In this document: positions 56,900 through 64,000 of the stretch, piece by piece | Numbering within the stretch: position 1 is the first letter of the stretch | Layout: each line of letters begins with the position of its first letter | NCBI GenBank assembly: GCA_944989445.1 | Contig: CALYLW010000067.1 | Location: forward strand, 1,099,905-1,163,904 | Length of the DNA stretch: 64,000 nt | Origin: Ampullaceana balthica | Taxonomy: Eukaryota > Mollusca > Gastropoda > Lymnaeidae | Reading direction: 5' to 3' | The notes under the pieces: model-generated | Database searches by the model: none | The model's input: the letters and a program-made list of their open reading frames with translations, nothing else | What the model was told of the DNA's origin: nothing | Position numbers and translations under genes: made by a program

Positions 56900-57150
56900 C
56901 AACTTTCGTTTGCGAATTTTTCAAATGGCGAAGTTTTCAATCAAGTCAATAAAGCTGAGTAAGCTTACAAGTTCCTTTTCAATGCTCATTAGAGAGAGCA
57001 TATTCAGCCTTTTTCGTCCCATGCAAATTCTAACTCATTATATATTCTTTTCAACTTTGAAAAGGATCGCTCTCAGCTGCAGTTTGATGTCATCATTGAA
57101 AGATAGATGCGAAGTGCGATGTGTACATTTGTAAAGGACTGTGTGAAATA
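56900..57150 (-). pseudogene. hAT transposase C-terminal dimerisation fragment
   Basis: The minus strand contains, in two frames, ERSFSKLKRIYNELEF, then RLNMLSLMSIEKELVSLLSF and IDLIENFAI. They match the ERSFSxLKxIK...RLxxLxLLxIE motifs ending ZMYM1/DUF4371-type hAT transposases, here separated by a frameshift. Confidence 0.85.
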
Positions 57151-57315
57151 TAGCTCATTCAAAAGCAGCAAAATATTTTAGCTCTGTGCAAGTTTTTTGA
57201 GTTTCGCTTTGTGCTAATTCCTTTTCCTTACCCTGAGCCTGGGGCTGGACAATAACTTTTTAAAGAGTTCTGAAAATTGGACTAATTCTGAAGGTAAGCA
57301 GTCTTCGAAATCACT

Positions 57316-57805
57316 CATGAACCTACATGTGGAAGAAAATCAGAAGCCCCGAGCCTAGTGCTCTTTATGGGTCTTCCCGGAAGACCCCCTTAGCCATCTG
57401 GCCACCAAAGGGACGTAACAGCTGAGGACCCCCCCCCCAAAAGCGGTCGCTTCTGAAGCGGCCACCTGGGCATCCAGGACATACAGTCGAAGATGCCTCC
57501 CACTAAGTTGCCCTCACAAGGAGGTGGTGGAATTTCCTACTACGACCCGCTACCACTTTGGCGCCATCCCGGCAAAGCACACGGGTCTCCATGGTTAGGA
57601 CCGCCGCAGACCGGGGGATCATCAAAGACCTACCTAGGGTGCAACCCCCACTGGAAGGTTTCCTCAGAGCTGGCGTCCAATGCGTTCTTCGCGGCACTTT
57701 TTGCTAATCCGTACTGGCGCTCCTGGCCCTAAACCGGCACCGCTCGATGGCGTTGCTAGTAAATTGAGGGGGACGAAACGGTTGCTTCGGATTTACCCGA
57801 CCCCT
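57316..57805. mobile_element. 490-bp GC-rich retroposon-like insertion with 14-bp target duplication
   Basis: TCTTCGAAATCACT occurs exactly at 57302-57315 and 57806-57819. The intervening sequence is much more GC-rich than the hAT element around it, and it separates two transposase pieces. It contains GGTCTTCCCGGAAGACC (perfect palindrome) near 57371 and C/G-runs. A 14-bp duplication is typical of LINE-mediated insertion. No poly(A) tail, tRNA-like boxes or reverse transcriptase motif is apparent, so the class (SINE, LINE 5' fragment or other) is unknown. Confidence 0.7.
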
Positions 57806-58422
57806 TCTTCGAAATCACTTGAATGTTCTTCCATTAACTTGGCTGCTGCCCATCGGGTGGCGAAAGTGCTGAGCTCAGTTAGGTTTGTAAGAAAGCCAAA
57901 TTTCTCATGGATGTATTTATATGCACCTAACCAATGTTGTAGGGCTTAAGAAAGTTTGTCAATGATTACCAGAAATACCTCAATCTTGAATTTTTTTCTC
58001 CAGGAGAATACTGTTTTGTTGATGTCCCTTTATCAAACTGACGCTTTCTTTTTTGTTTGATAGTATTGAAGATTGTTTACACTGTTTTTACCACGGACTT
58101 TTCCTTTCCTTTGTCTTCATAGGAATAAAATTAAGAATGCTATTTTTTTAACAAACTCAATGAGAGACTTCCTTTCTAAAATTGTTTCCCAAATTTCAAG
58201 TAAAATAGCGACTTCCAGTTGTTCAATTTCCTTTAGAAATCCTTCTTCTTCAAGTCGGCAGTCACGTGGCTGATTTTCATTCGTTGCTAATTCTTCCAGT
58301 GCTGCGATATTCTCATGGTATGAGCTATTAACAGACCTTACAGCATAATGTCAGGCTGACCATCTTGTGTCAGACAAGGCTTTGTTAGCATGTATCAATT
58401 TCATATGTTTTTGAAGTACCTG

Positions 58423-58700
58423 TCAACGATGAGTAGATGCAACAAGTCGGGTATAAAGATTTTGCAGAAGACAAAAAAATCTGACCGCAGTAGGACAACC
58501 TGCTGCTCTTTTCCCAACCAAATTAAAGGAATGAGCTGTGCACGACACATAATGAGCTACAATGCACTTCTCACGAAGAATAGCCTGGTTTCCGTTATAC
58601 TTCCTACTCATTTGCAGCATTGCCGTATGACTGTCCAAGGCATTTTCAGGGATTCGTACAAACATAATGGCCTGCATCTTTATTATACACTATAATTCAT
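58423..58700 (-). pseudogene. hAT transposase core fragment (ZMYM1/DUF4371-like)
   Basis: The minus frame contains MSRKYNGNQAILREKCIVAH, then YVSCTAHSFNLVGKRAAGC and AVRFFCLLQNLYTRLVASTHR. The SxKYNGxQAIIREK and CxAHSLNLV motifs carry the second acidic catalytic region of this transposase class, and SSTHRW normally follows. The preceding segment is in another frame. Together with 56900-57150 this gives the order core then C-terminus on minus, as expected. Confidence 0.88.
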
Positions 58701-59226
58701 AAAAAGTTTGGGGGCCCTTAAATTATTGGGGGCTTTAGCCCGTTCAGCACCCCCCCTTTTAATCCGCCATAGGGGGGGTCCACGCATCTGTGACGATGTG
58801 GTACGAGGAGGGGGTGTTTAAGAAATGTGACCTCACATAAAAAACGCGAAACTTTAAATAAAAGTTCCACTTACATATTTGATTGTTTACCATTTATTTA
58901 ATTACGTTTTCAATGACTTCACGCGTGTTAAGATATTACAGTGCAGACTTACCCTAAATACATATTTAAATGACAAAAAATAATTTGCAGCATGCTAATT
59001 TTTATTGAGAAAATACGGCTTGGGGGAGGGGTGTCAAAGCTTTTGTGACGTCATATCGTAAAAAAGGGGTGGGGTCTAAGTTTTTGTGACAAAGTATGAC
59101 GCTGGGGGAGGGTGGGGTAAAAATCGAAACCTCGCGTGACGTCATTTATGGACGGCCCCTTCAGTCGTGAAGGGGTGACACCATGAGCTACCGCCCCGGG
59201 TGACACCAACCCTAGTGACGCCTCTG

Positions 59227-59480
59227 AGACTAATCATAGGGAGGTTTATCTTTGAGACAATTATCATGGGGAGACTTATCATGGAGATAATTATAATAGG
59301 AAGGCTTATCATCGGGACACTTATCATAGACATGCGTATCATGGGGAGACTTATCACAGGAATGCTCATCATGGGGACACTTATCATGGCGTAGATTTAT
59401 CATGTATATACTTTGCATGGGGTGACTTATCATGGGGATACTTATCAGGGTATCATGCCTATCATTTGGTCCAAAATCTT
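59227..59480 (+). repeat. Degenerate GGGGAGACTTATCATGG repeat, right half
   Basis: Continuation of 55795-56115 with the same phrases (GACTTATCATGGAGATAATT and similar), including a near copy of the left-half segment GATAATTATAATAGAAGGC. Confidence 0.85.
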
Positions 59481-59805
59481 TGCTTTCCCAGATGTTCTGC
59501 CACACTAAGCCAATAGCAGACATCGTTATCCGTCCATCAATCTACTCCATCATGTGGTAGATCCAAAGATACCCCTACAAAGATGATTCCCAATATTAGC
59601 CATAACCAATGTCCTCGAGATTTATTGCCTTAATTATTTTGACGCGTTAATACTAACAGGAGACCAAAGAGAAAAATGGCAGTTTTACTTCCTGAGTAAT
59701 CGATTCTTGAAACTTGTCTTAGTGGGTGCAGGGCAGTAATCGATTCTAGCTGTAGAATGCTAGAAACGTTTTAAAGAATCAGTCGTGAATATCTATGCCA
59801 TCGTA
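59481..59805. other. Spacer
   Basis: Nothing recognised. Confidence 0.3.
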
Positions 59806-60136
59806 GCTACATAATCCAATGTCATTGTTGTTACATAATCCAATGTCATTGTTGTTACATAATCCAATGTCATTGTTGTTACATAATCCAATGTCATTGT
59901 TGTTACATACTCCAATGTCATTGTTGTTACATAATCCAATGTCATTGTTGTTACATAATCCAATGTCATTGTTGTTACATAATCCAATGTCATTGTTGTT
60001 ACATAATCCAATGTCATTGTTGTTACATAATCCAATGTCATTGTTGTTACATAATCCAATGTCATTGTTGTTACACAATCCAATGTCATTGTTGTTACAA
60101 AATCCAATGTCATTGTTGTTATACAATCCAATGTCA
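59806..60136. repeat. 24-bp minisatellite, about 14 copies
   Basis: Unit ACATAATCCAATGTCATTGT plus TGTT, very homogeneous. The eight-codon period leaves frames open on both strands (SLLLHNPM, CNNNDIGL), which are artefacts. Confidence 0.95.
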
Positions 60137-60189
60137 TGTTTGTTACATAATTCAATTTCATGGTTGTTAATAATTCAGGGGCGTAGAGG

Positions 60190-61665
60190 CAGTGGCGTAG
60201 CAACGGGATGGCATCGGGGCAGTTGCCAAGGGAGCCAGCTCAAAAGGGCGCCACTAAATCTCCTTTTTTAAAATTTGTATATAAAAAATACAGTCGGACC
60301 TCTCTAAGTCGAACTCAAAAGGACCCGGAAAAAAATCGACTTACAGAGTTTTTGAGTTAGGGAAAATGGCGTACTAGGCGCGGATTATTCAAGGACAATG
60401 TAGATATTGAGTGGTGGGGGGAACAGCTATACTTGCTAGTAGGCTTTACAGGAAAGAGAGGCGGTGTCTATGTTTCATATGAAAGGAAGCCAACTGGCTT
60501 TAAAATGCCGACTCAAGCCCGTGAGAGGAGACACCTTACCTCCCCTCCCCCACTTTACTCCCTCCACAGTGGGATGGGGGAGTAAGATTTTCCTTTTTAA
60601 AAAGAGTTACAGCATTCAGCAAAGGGGCGCGAATTAGTTACCACTTACCACTCCTTTGTCTTGTCTTTGTCATTTTTTGTACTTACAAGGGTCGCTTAAT
60701 CCCTCTTGTAATGCACTAAGATAAGATTTTACGTCCATTTACGTGGCTCTACGGAACACGTGCTCTGAAAAATCACTTCAGAATAATAACCCAAACGCCT
60801 TGGAAAATCGACTAAGAAAGGTTGAAAGCCAAAAATCTTGGAGTTAAGGAGATCTAAAATACATTAGTCTTATGGAATTTGACCGGGACCTAACAATTAA
60901 TTCGATATAGGGAGGTTTTCAACTAAGGAAGCTCGAATTAGCGAGTTTCGACTGCATTTCACTTTTATCCTCGATAACAAAAAAGCGAATAATTAATTAT
61001 ATTTAAATATATTTTATTTAAACCATTCTAATATTTTTTTATTATGTCTGTGGCCTTTGCGGGGCTTTTTATCATACAAATATCAATATGATTTTACAGT
61101 ATTTCTTTTAAAAAGAAAAATCTTACTATCCCCATCCCACTGTCGGGGGAGTAAAGTGGGGGAGGGGAGGGAAGGTGCCTCCTCTCACGGGCTTGTGTCG
61201 GTATGTCAAAGCAAGTTGGCTCTTTTCTTATGAAACATCACCGCCCCTCTTTCCGGTCAAGCCTTCTAGCCACTATGGCTGTCCCCCCTCCCCCCTCTGA
61301 ATATCAACATTGTCCTTGATTAATCTAAGCCTATTACACCAGTTACCCTAACTCGAAAACACCGTAAGTTGATTTTTTCCCCCTTGAGTTCGACTTAGAA
61401 AGGTCCGACTCTATTAGCAACAGGCCAACACGCCAGCTAACGGTATTATTTAGTAAACTGCAAATTAGTATTGTTTCTGTTTTATGCATTTTTTATATTC
61501 ACGTTGTATGACTGTCAATGTCAGACTACCTAATTATTGTCATAAATAAAATAAGAGAAATTCAATTATTTTTTTCTAACAAATGAAAAAATCTCAAAGC
61601 TGAAACTTATCAAGGGCGCCAAAAATAAATTAGCCAAGGGCGCAAAAAACCTAGTTACGCCTCTG
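60190..61665. mobile_element. hAT element with CAGTGGCGTAGC ends, exact 8-bp target duplication
   Basis: The left end is CAGTGGCGTAGCAACGGGAT. The reverse-complemented right end is CAGAGGCGTAACTAGGTTTT, with AGGGCGCC/GGCGCCCTT subterminal blocks. CGTAGAGG flanks it at 60182-60189 and 61666-61673. Most of its length is a nested pogo-like composite. No transposase is visible. Confidence 0.92.
60291..61411. mobile_element. Nested pogo/Tigger-like inverted composite
   Basis: It starts TA|CAGTCGGACCTCTCTAAGTC and ends, in reverse complement, TA|GAGTCGGACCTTTCTAAGTC. The first about 310 bp (60291-60605) and the last about 305 bp (61105-61411) are imperfect inverted copies, with CACTTTACTCCCTCCACAGT near the inner limit. 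A typical right terminus, GCGAGTTTCGACTG, ends at 60954, so one 664-bp element is followed by a second, truncated, inverted copy. No transposase was found. Confidence 0.75.
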
Positions 61666-61673
61666 CGTAGAGG

Positions 61674-62515
61674 CAAAATATTAAGAAAATTGGCAACCCC
61701 GCGTTACACAAACTGTCTGTAGAGCTGAATATTTCAACATCTTATATATTCAGAATTTCGCAACAATTTAATTTAAAAAAATGCCAGACTTAGCGTCATT
61801 AATCTGTCATAAATAAGTCATTTATCTGTTGTAAATTGGTCATACATCAGTTATAAATAGGTCATTCATCTGTAATAAATAAGTCATTCATTTGTTATAA
61901 ATAAGCCATTCTTACTAAAACATCACAAACGACTACATCTTAAGGTTGGTTATAGAGTAACTATTCCTAACTTTATCGGAGACGAGAATAATGAAATTAG
62001 TGCCATCATGAGCATAGAAAATATATTTCCATTACAGCACAGTACGAAGTCCAAATAGTACAATAAATCAAAGTATATTTCATTGTAAATTAAAATATCT
62101 CATTTGTCAATCAAGCATGCAATTATAGTCCGATGAAAATGAAATAAAATAGATATACTTTAAATAAGCAGGTCGGTCTAGTTTGATGATGAGGAAATAA
62201 AAAAGACATGTGTTAGAGTTGTGTTCTGGTAGCTGCCAGCTTCTAGAAGTATCGTCTTGTCCTAACTGACCCACTTCCTTTGAATAGAAACCCCCAGCTG
62301 TGACCGTCTGGATGGCCGCTAACAAGATGACCTCAGTGACATCAACTGCCACGTCATCAATACAGGCACCGATAAAAGAGCTCCTTTGTTAGGGGCGTAA
62401 CTCAAAGCTCCATGCAGTTAGTAGAAATAACTTTGATAACTTCTCAAATGTGTAGCTATTGTTACACAACTCACTATTAATCACACGATCATTTGTAAAT
62501 AAAAACCTAGCCAGT

Positions 62516-62518
<3 letters not shown>
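61674..62518. other. Gene-free stretch with a short repeat
   Basis: A degenerate repeat of about 20 bp around GTCATTCATCTGTTATAAAT occupies 61795-61912. The minus frame over about 62210-62390 (IDDVAVDVTEVILLAAIQTV and onward) has non-AT-driven composition, opens after a stop without an ATG and matches no family I know. It is noted but not called. Confidence 0.35.

Positions 62519-62552
<34 letters not shown>
62519..62552. repeat. (TA)17 microsatellite
   Basis: An uninterrupted TA array abutting the left end of a hAT remnant (TAGGGCTACGG) at 62555. Confidence 0.95.
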
Positions 62553-62554
<2 letters not shown>

Positions 62555-62556
<2 letters not shown>

Positions 62557-62640
62557 GGCTACGGAAATTAACGATTTATTTCTCGATTAATTGTTAAACT
62601 TTTTAACGATTAAATTTTTTTTAACGCTTAATCGACCCAC
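62555..62640 (+). mobile_element. zbed/Ac-like hAT left end fragment
   Basis: TAGGGCTACGGAAATTAACG with ATTAATCG-type subterminal repeats, as in 25684-26198. The matching right end is not found downstream in the correct orientation, so this is a truncated copy. Confidence 0.75.
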
Positions 62641-62807
62641 CACTTATAAATGTATTGGAAGTCAAAAAGTAACATATTTCGGCCGATAAATATGAACTTA
62701 TTTCCGGATGATTACACCAACATTTTAGTTTAAAATATTCACTTAGGTGATTGTTCAAAATGTTGATAAAGGTTATTTCCATTGAGATAAATCGTTTGCC
62801 TACCATG

Positions 62808-62990
62808 CAATGTTCCCTCTAAGTCTAAGCTCGTTTTTTCGTGTGCAAATTTTAAAAAGAACTCGTGTGCAAAGTTGCACAAAGTCCATTTTTGTGCAAT
62901 ATTTTACTAAATTTGCTGCGCGGTGATTCTAAACTCCTGCGTGGCGTCGGTCAAATATCTACGCAGCCGCGCTGCGTAAAGGGAACATTG
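62808..62990. mobile_element. hAT-type MITE, copy 2, exact 8-bp target duplication
   Basis: A 183-bp element begins CAATGTTCCCTCTAAGTCTA and ends GTAAAGGGAACATTG. CTACCATG flanks it exactly (62800-62807 and 62991-62998). It is homologous in inverted orientation to 40947-41121, including the GCGTCGGTCAAATATCT/AGATATCTGACCGACGC segment. Confidence 0.95.
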
Positions 62991-63078
62991 CTACCATGGT
63001 TCTAGCACTTCGCTTACATATCACCTGCAAACCAAACATCCACTACCTTATCGGAAACTTATTTATTATTACTTTTTT

Positions 63079-63135
63079 TAGGGCTGTTGTCGATTAATTT
63101 AAATTTAATCGTTAACTTTTGAAAAATTATCATAA
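63079..63135. mobile_element. zbed/Ac-like hAT right end fragment, inverted
   Basis: TAGGGCTGTTGTCGATTAAT followed by TTAAATTTAATCGTTAACTT is the reverse complement of the right end of the 25684-26198 family. It breaks off after about 55 bp, close to the Helitron-like terminus. Confidence 0.7.
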
Positions 63136-63148
63136 TTTATACTGAGAT

Positions 63149-63175
63149 CGTTGCAACGCACGACGGGTCAGCTAA
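63149..63175 (+). mobile_element. Helitron-like 3' end (candidate)
   Basis: The palindrome CGTTGCAACG (63149-63158) is followed by GACGGGTCAG and CTAA before T (63172-63175). It is homologous in inverted orientation to 20793-20815. The hairpin plus CTRR arrangement suggests a Helitron terminus. The truncation of the hAT fragment just upstream would fit an insertion or capture there. Confidence 0.4.
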
Positions 63176-63385
63176 TCTATATATATAATTCTCTTCATGG
63201 GACCATGCGAGGGAAGCAAGCTGCAAGTATGTGCAACCGAGCATGACGAATGACCCTCGCTCGGGTCAACTATTCACTGTTGGCAAGAGTGGTGGGATGA
63301 AAAAAGGGGGGGGGCGGAAGTGGGTGGTAACAAAACTCTTGCGTTCACTTGCTGTTCACTTGCATTGTTTCTTCACAGAAATGTG
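63176..63385. other. Spacer
   Basis: Moderate GC with a G-run at 63306-63314. Nothing recognised. Confidence 0.3.
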
Positions 63386-63457
63386 AGATTCGTAGTGTAC
63401 TGGTTATCAGGTCCGCCTCATACGGGGAGGTCCTGGGTTCAAGCCCCAGCGAAGACA
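63386..63457 (+). tRNA. tRNA-like sequence, probably a pseudogene or SINE head
   Basis: A-box-like GTGTACTGGTTATCAG and a B-box-containing T arm CTGGG-TTCAAGC-CCCAG (perfect 5-bp stem) are spaced as in a 72-nt tRNA. The anticodon stem CCGC/GGGG has one G-G mismatch around loop CTCATAC, giving anticodon CAT. The body resembles valine-type tRNAs. The acceptor stem AGATTCG/CGAAGAC pairs at only four of seven positions. A run of T follows at 63461, which could serve as a Pol III terminator. The mismatches make an intact tRNA unlikely. Confidence 0.5.
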
Positions 63458-63535
63458 TTGTTTGTTTTTTTAATTTTAAAAATGTCTGTTTGTCCCCGTT
63501 CTTTTAACCCTTTATTGCCACCACTAGCTGATCCA

Positions 63536-63700
63536 CAGCGTAGCATACGCCCACAGCGTAGCATACGCTGCTAATGATTTAGTTACGGGTGAAGACTTCC
63601 TGAAAGACACAGTTGTCAAAATGGGGTGGGTTTTGGCAAACGACTGTGAGTGAATGAAAAGAAGGAACTCTAGAGAGACCCGCGGCGTAGCATACGCCGC
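63536..63700. repeat. Three dispersed GCGTAGCATACGC hairpin motifs
   Basis: CAGCGTAGCATACGCC (63536-63551), CAGCGTA-GCA-TACGCTG (63554-63570, 7-bp stem) and GCGGCGTA-GCA-TACGCCGC (63682-63700, 8-bp stem) share the loop GCA. Outer stem pairs differ in a compensatory way between the second and third. Confidence 0.8.
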
Positions 63701-63719
63701 AGACTTGCTCATCATAGCC

Positions 63720-64000
63720 TTTGTAAAGAACATTTGGGGGGGGGGTGAGAGTACAGACACACAAATCAGCACTAAGTAAATAAAAAATAGCGAGTAAACG
63801 TAAAGATATGAACACTGAGGTTGTTGTTACCCGCCTCCAATTTAATATTAATACTACCATCCCTTAAACATAAACTGTGATTGGCCGACCCTAGCGAGGG
63901 TTGGACATATTTAAGGTTGTTAATTGTGTGTGTTGTTTTCTTTTTTTTTCTTGAAACTGATTATCGATAACATAACTCCGATTTTAAACCGATTATCGTT
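63720..64000. other. Spacer at window end
   Basis: A G-run at 63736-63745. From about 63960 the GATTATCGATAAC and CCGATTATCG motifs may start another repeat cut off by the window edge. Confidence 0.3.

Larger units (their letters stand above)
56116..59226 (-). mobile_element. 3.1-kb hAT element (ZMYM/DUF4371 type) splitting a minisatellite
   Basis: The left end is CAGTGGCGTCACTAGGGGTG. The reverse-complemented right end is CAGAGGCGTCACTAGGGTTG. Both are followed by GGTGACACC/GGTGTCACC blocks. Flanking octamers AGACTAAC (56108-56115) and AGACTAAT (59227-59234) match at seven of eight positions, with the caveat that AGACTAA is part of the host array. Transposase pieces lie on the minus strand. 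A 490-bp retroposon-like segment and a pogo-type end (CAGGTAGTCCTCCGGTTACG at about 56709) are nested inside. Confidence 0.92.

Noticed and set aside
62107..62390. Minus-strand frame with DDVAVDVTEVILLAAIQTVT
   Set aside because: Composition suggests possible coding origin, but it opens after a stop without ATG, has no clear acceptor and matches nothing I know. I keep it as an unassigned segment.

Overview
This window reads as intergenic or intronic DNA from an AT-rich, repeat-dense animal genome. A lophotrochozoan, most likely a gastropod mollusc, is my inference. It rests on the mix of hAT, RTE and CR1/Jockey-type elements, on the minisatellites, and on one neuropeptide-type GPCR exon. No single sequence proves the species. 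There are no bacterial-style operons, no rRNA and no CRISPR array. Nearly all long open frames are artefacts of tandem repeats whose unit length is a multiple of three.

The one well-supported host-gene piece is a 220-bp internal exon on the minus strand (37524-37743). It encodes TM1, TM2 and ECL1 of a class A GPCR and has consensus splice sites on both sides. A weaker candidate is a short terminal exon at 12878-12925 (+).

Transposons account for much of the rest. At least thirteen hAT-superfamily copies can be delimited by terminal inverted repeats, and ten of them have 8-bp target-site duplications (TSDs) matching at 7 or 8 of 8 bases. They lie at 7389-8200, 23371-24130, 25684-26198, 34725-36109, 38394-39012, 39109-40139, 40947-41121, 42131-44273 (with a nested MITE at 42677-42842), 51519-52460, 56116-59226, 60190-61665 and 62808-62990. 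Several keep decayed transposase pieces: BED finger, TTF finger, DUF4371-like core and C-terminal dimerisation domain. Pogo/Tigger-like TA-flanked elements lie at 4538-5068, 27050-27939 and 60291-61411. Non-LTR retrotransposon remnants lie at 1262-1797, 12031-12540, 30790-30985, 34600-34724 plus 36110-36165, and 49950-51518. Helitron-like 3' ends are possible near 20.8, 22.07, 22.9 and 63.17 kb.

Tandem repeats fill most remaining space. They include a 17-bp array (3.0-3.5 kb), a 28-bp array (9.9-12.8 kb, split by a LINE), a 58-bp array in seven near-identical copies (13.6-14.0 kb), a 23-bp array (16.3-16.9 kb), a 111-bp array (29.7-30.2 kb), an 18-bp array (31.6-32.7 kb), an AG-rich block (33.5-34.3 kb), a 39-bp array (36.2-36.8 kb), a 22-bp array of about 3.9 kb (44.6-48.5 kb), a 24-bp array (49.3-49.9 kb), a 32-bp hairpin-forming array (53.1-53.6 kb), a 23-bp array (54.2-54.5 kb), a 13-bp array (55.0-55.7 kb) and a 24-bp array (59.8-60.1 kb). 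Insertions split several arrays and older transposons, so a relative order of events can be read. I found no cooperating gene system. The interest lies in the nested insertion record, two large inverted-repeat structures and the GPCR exon isolated among repeats.
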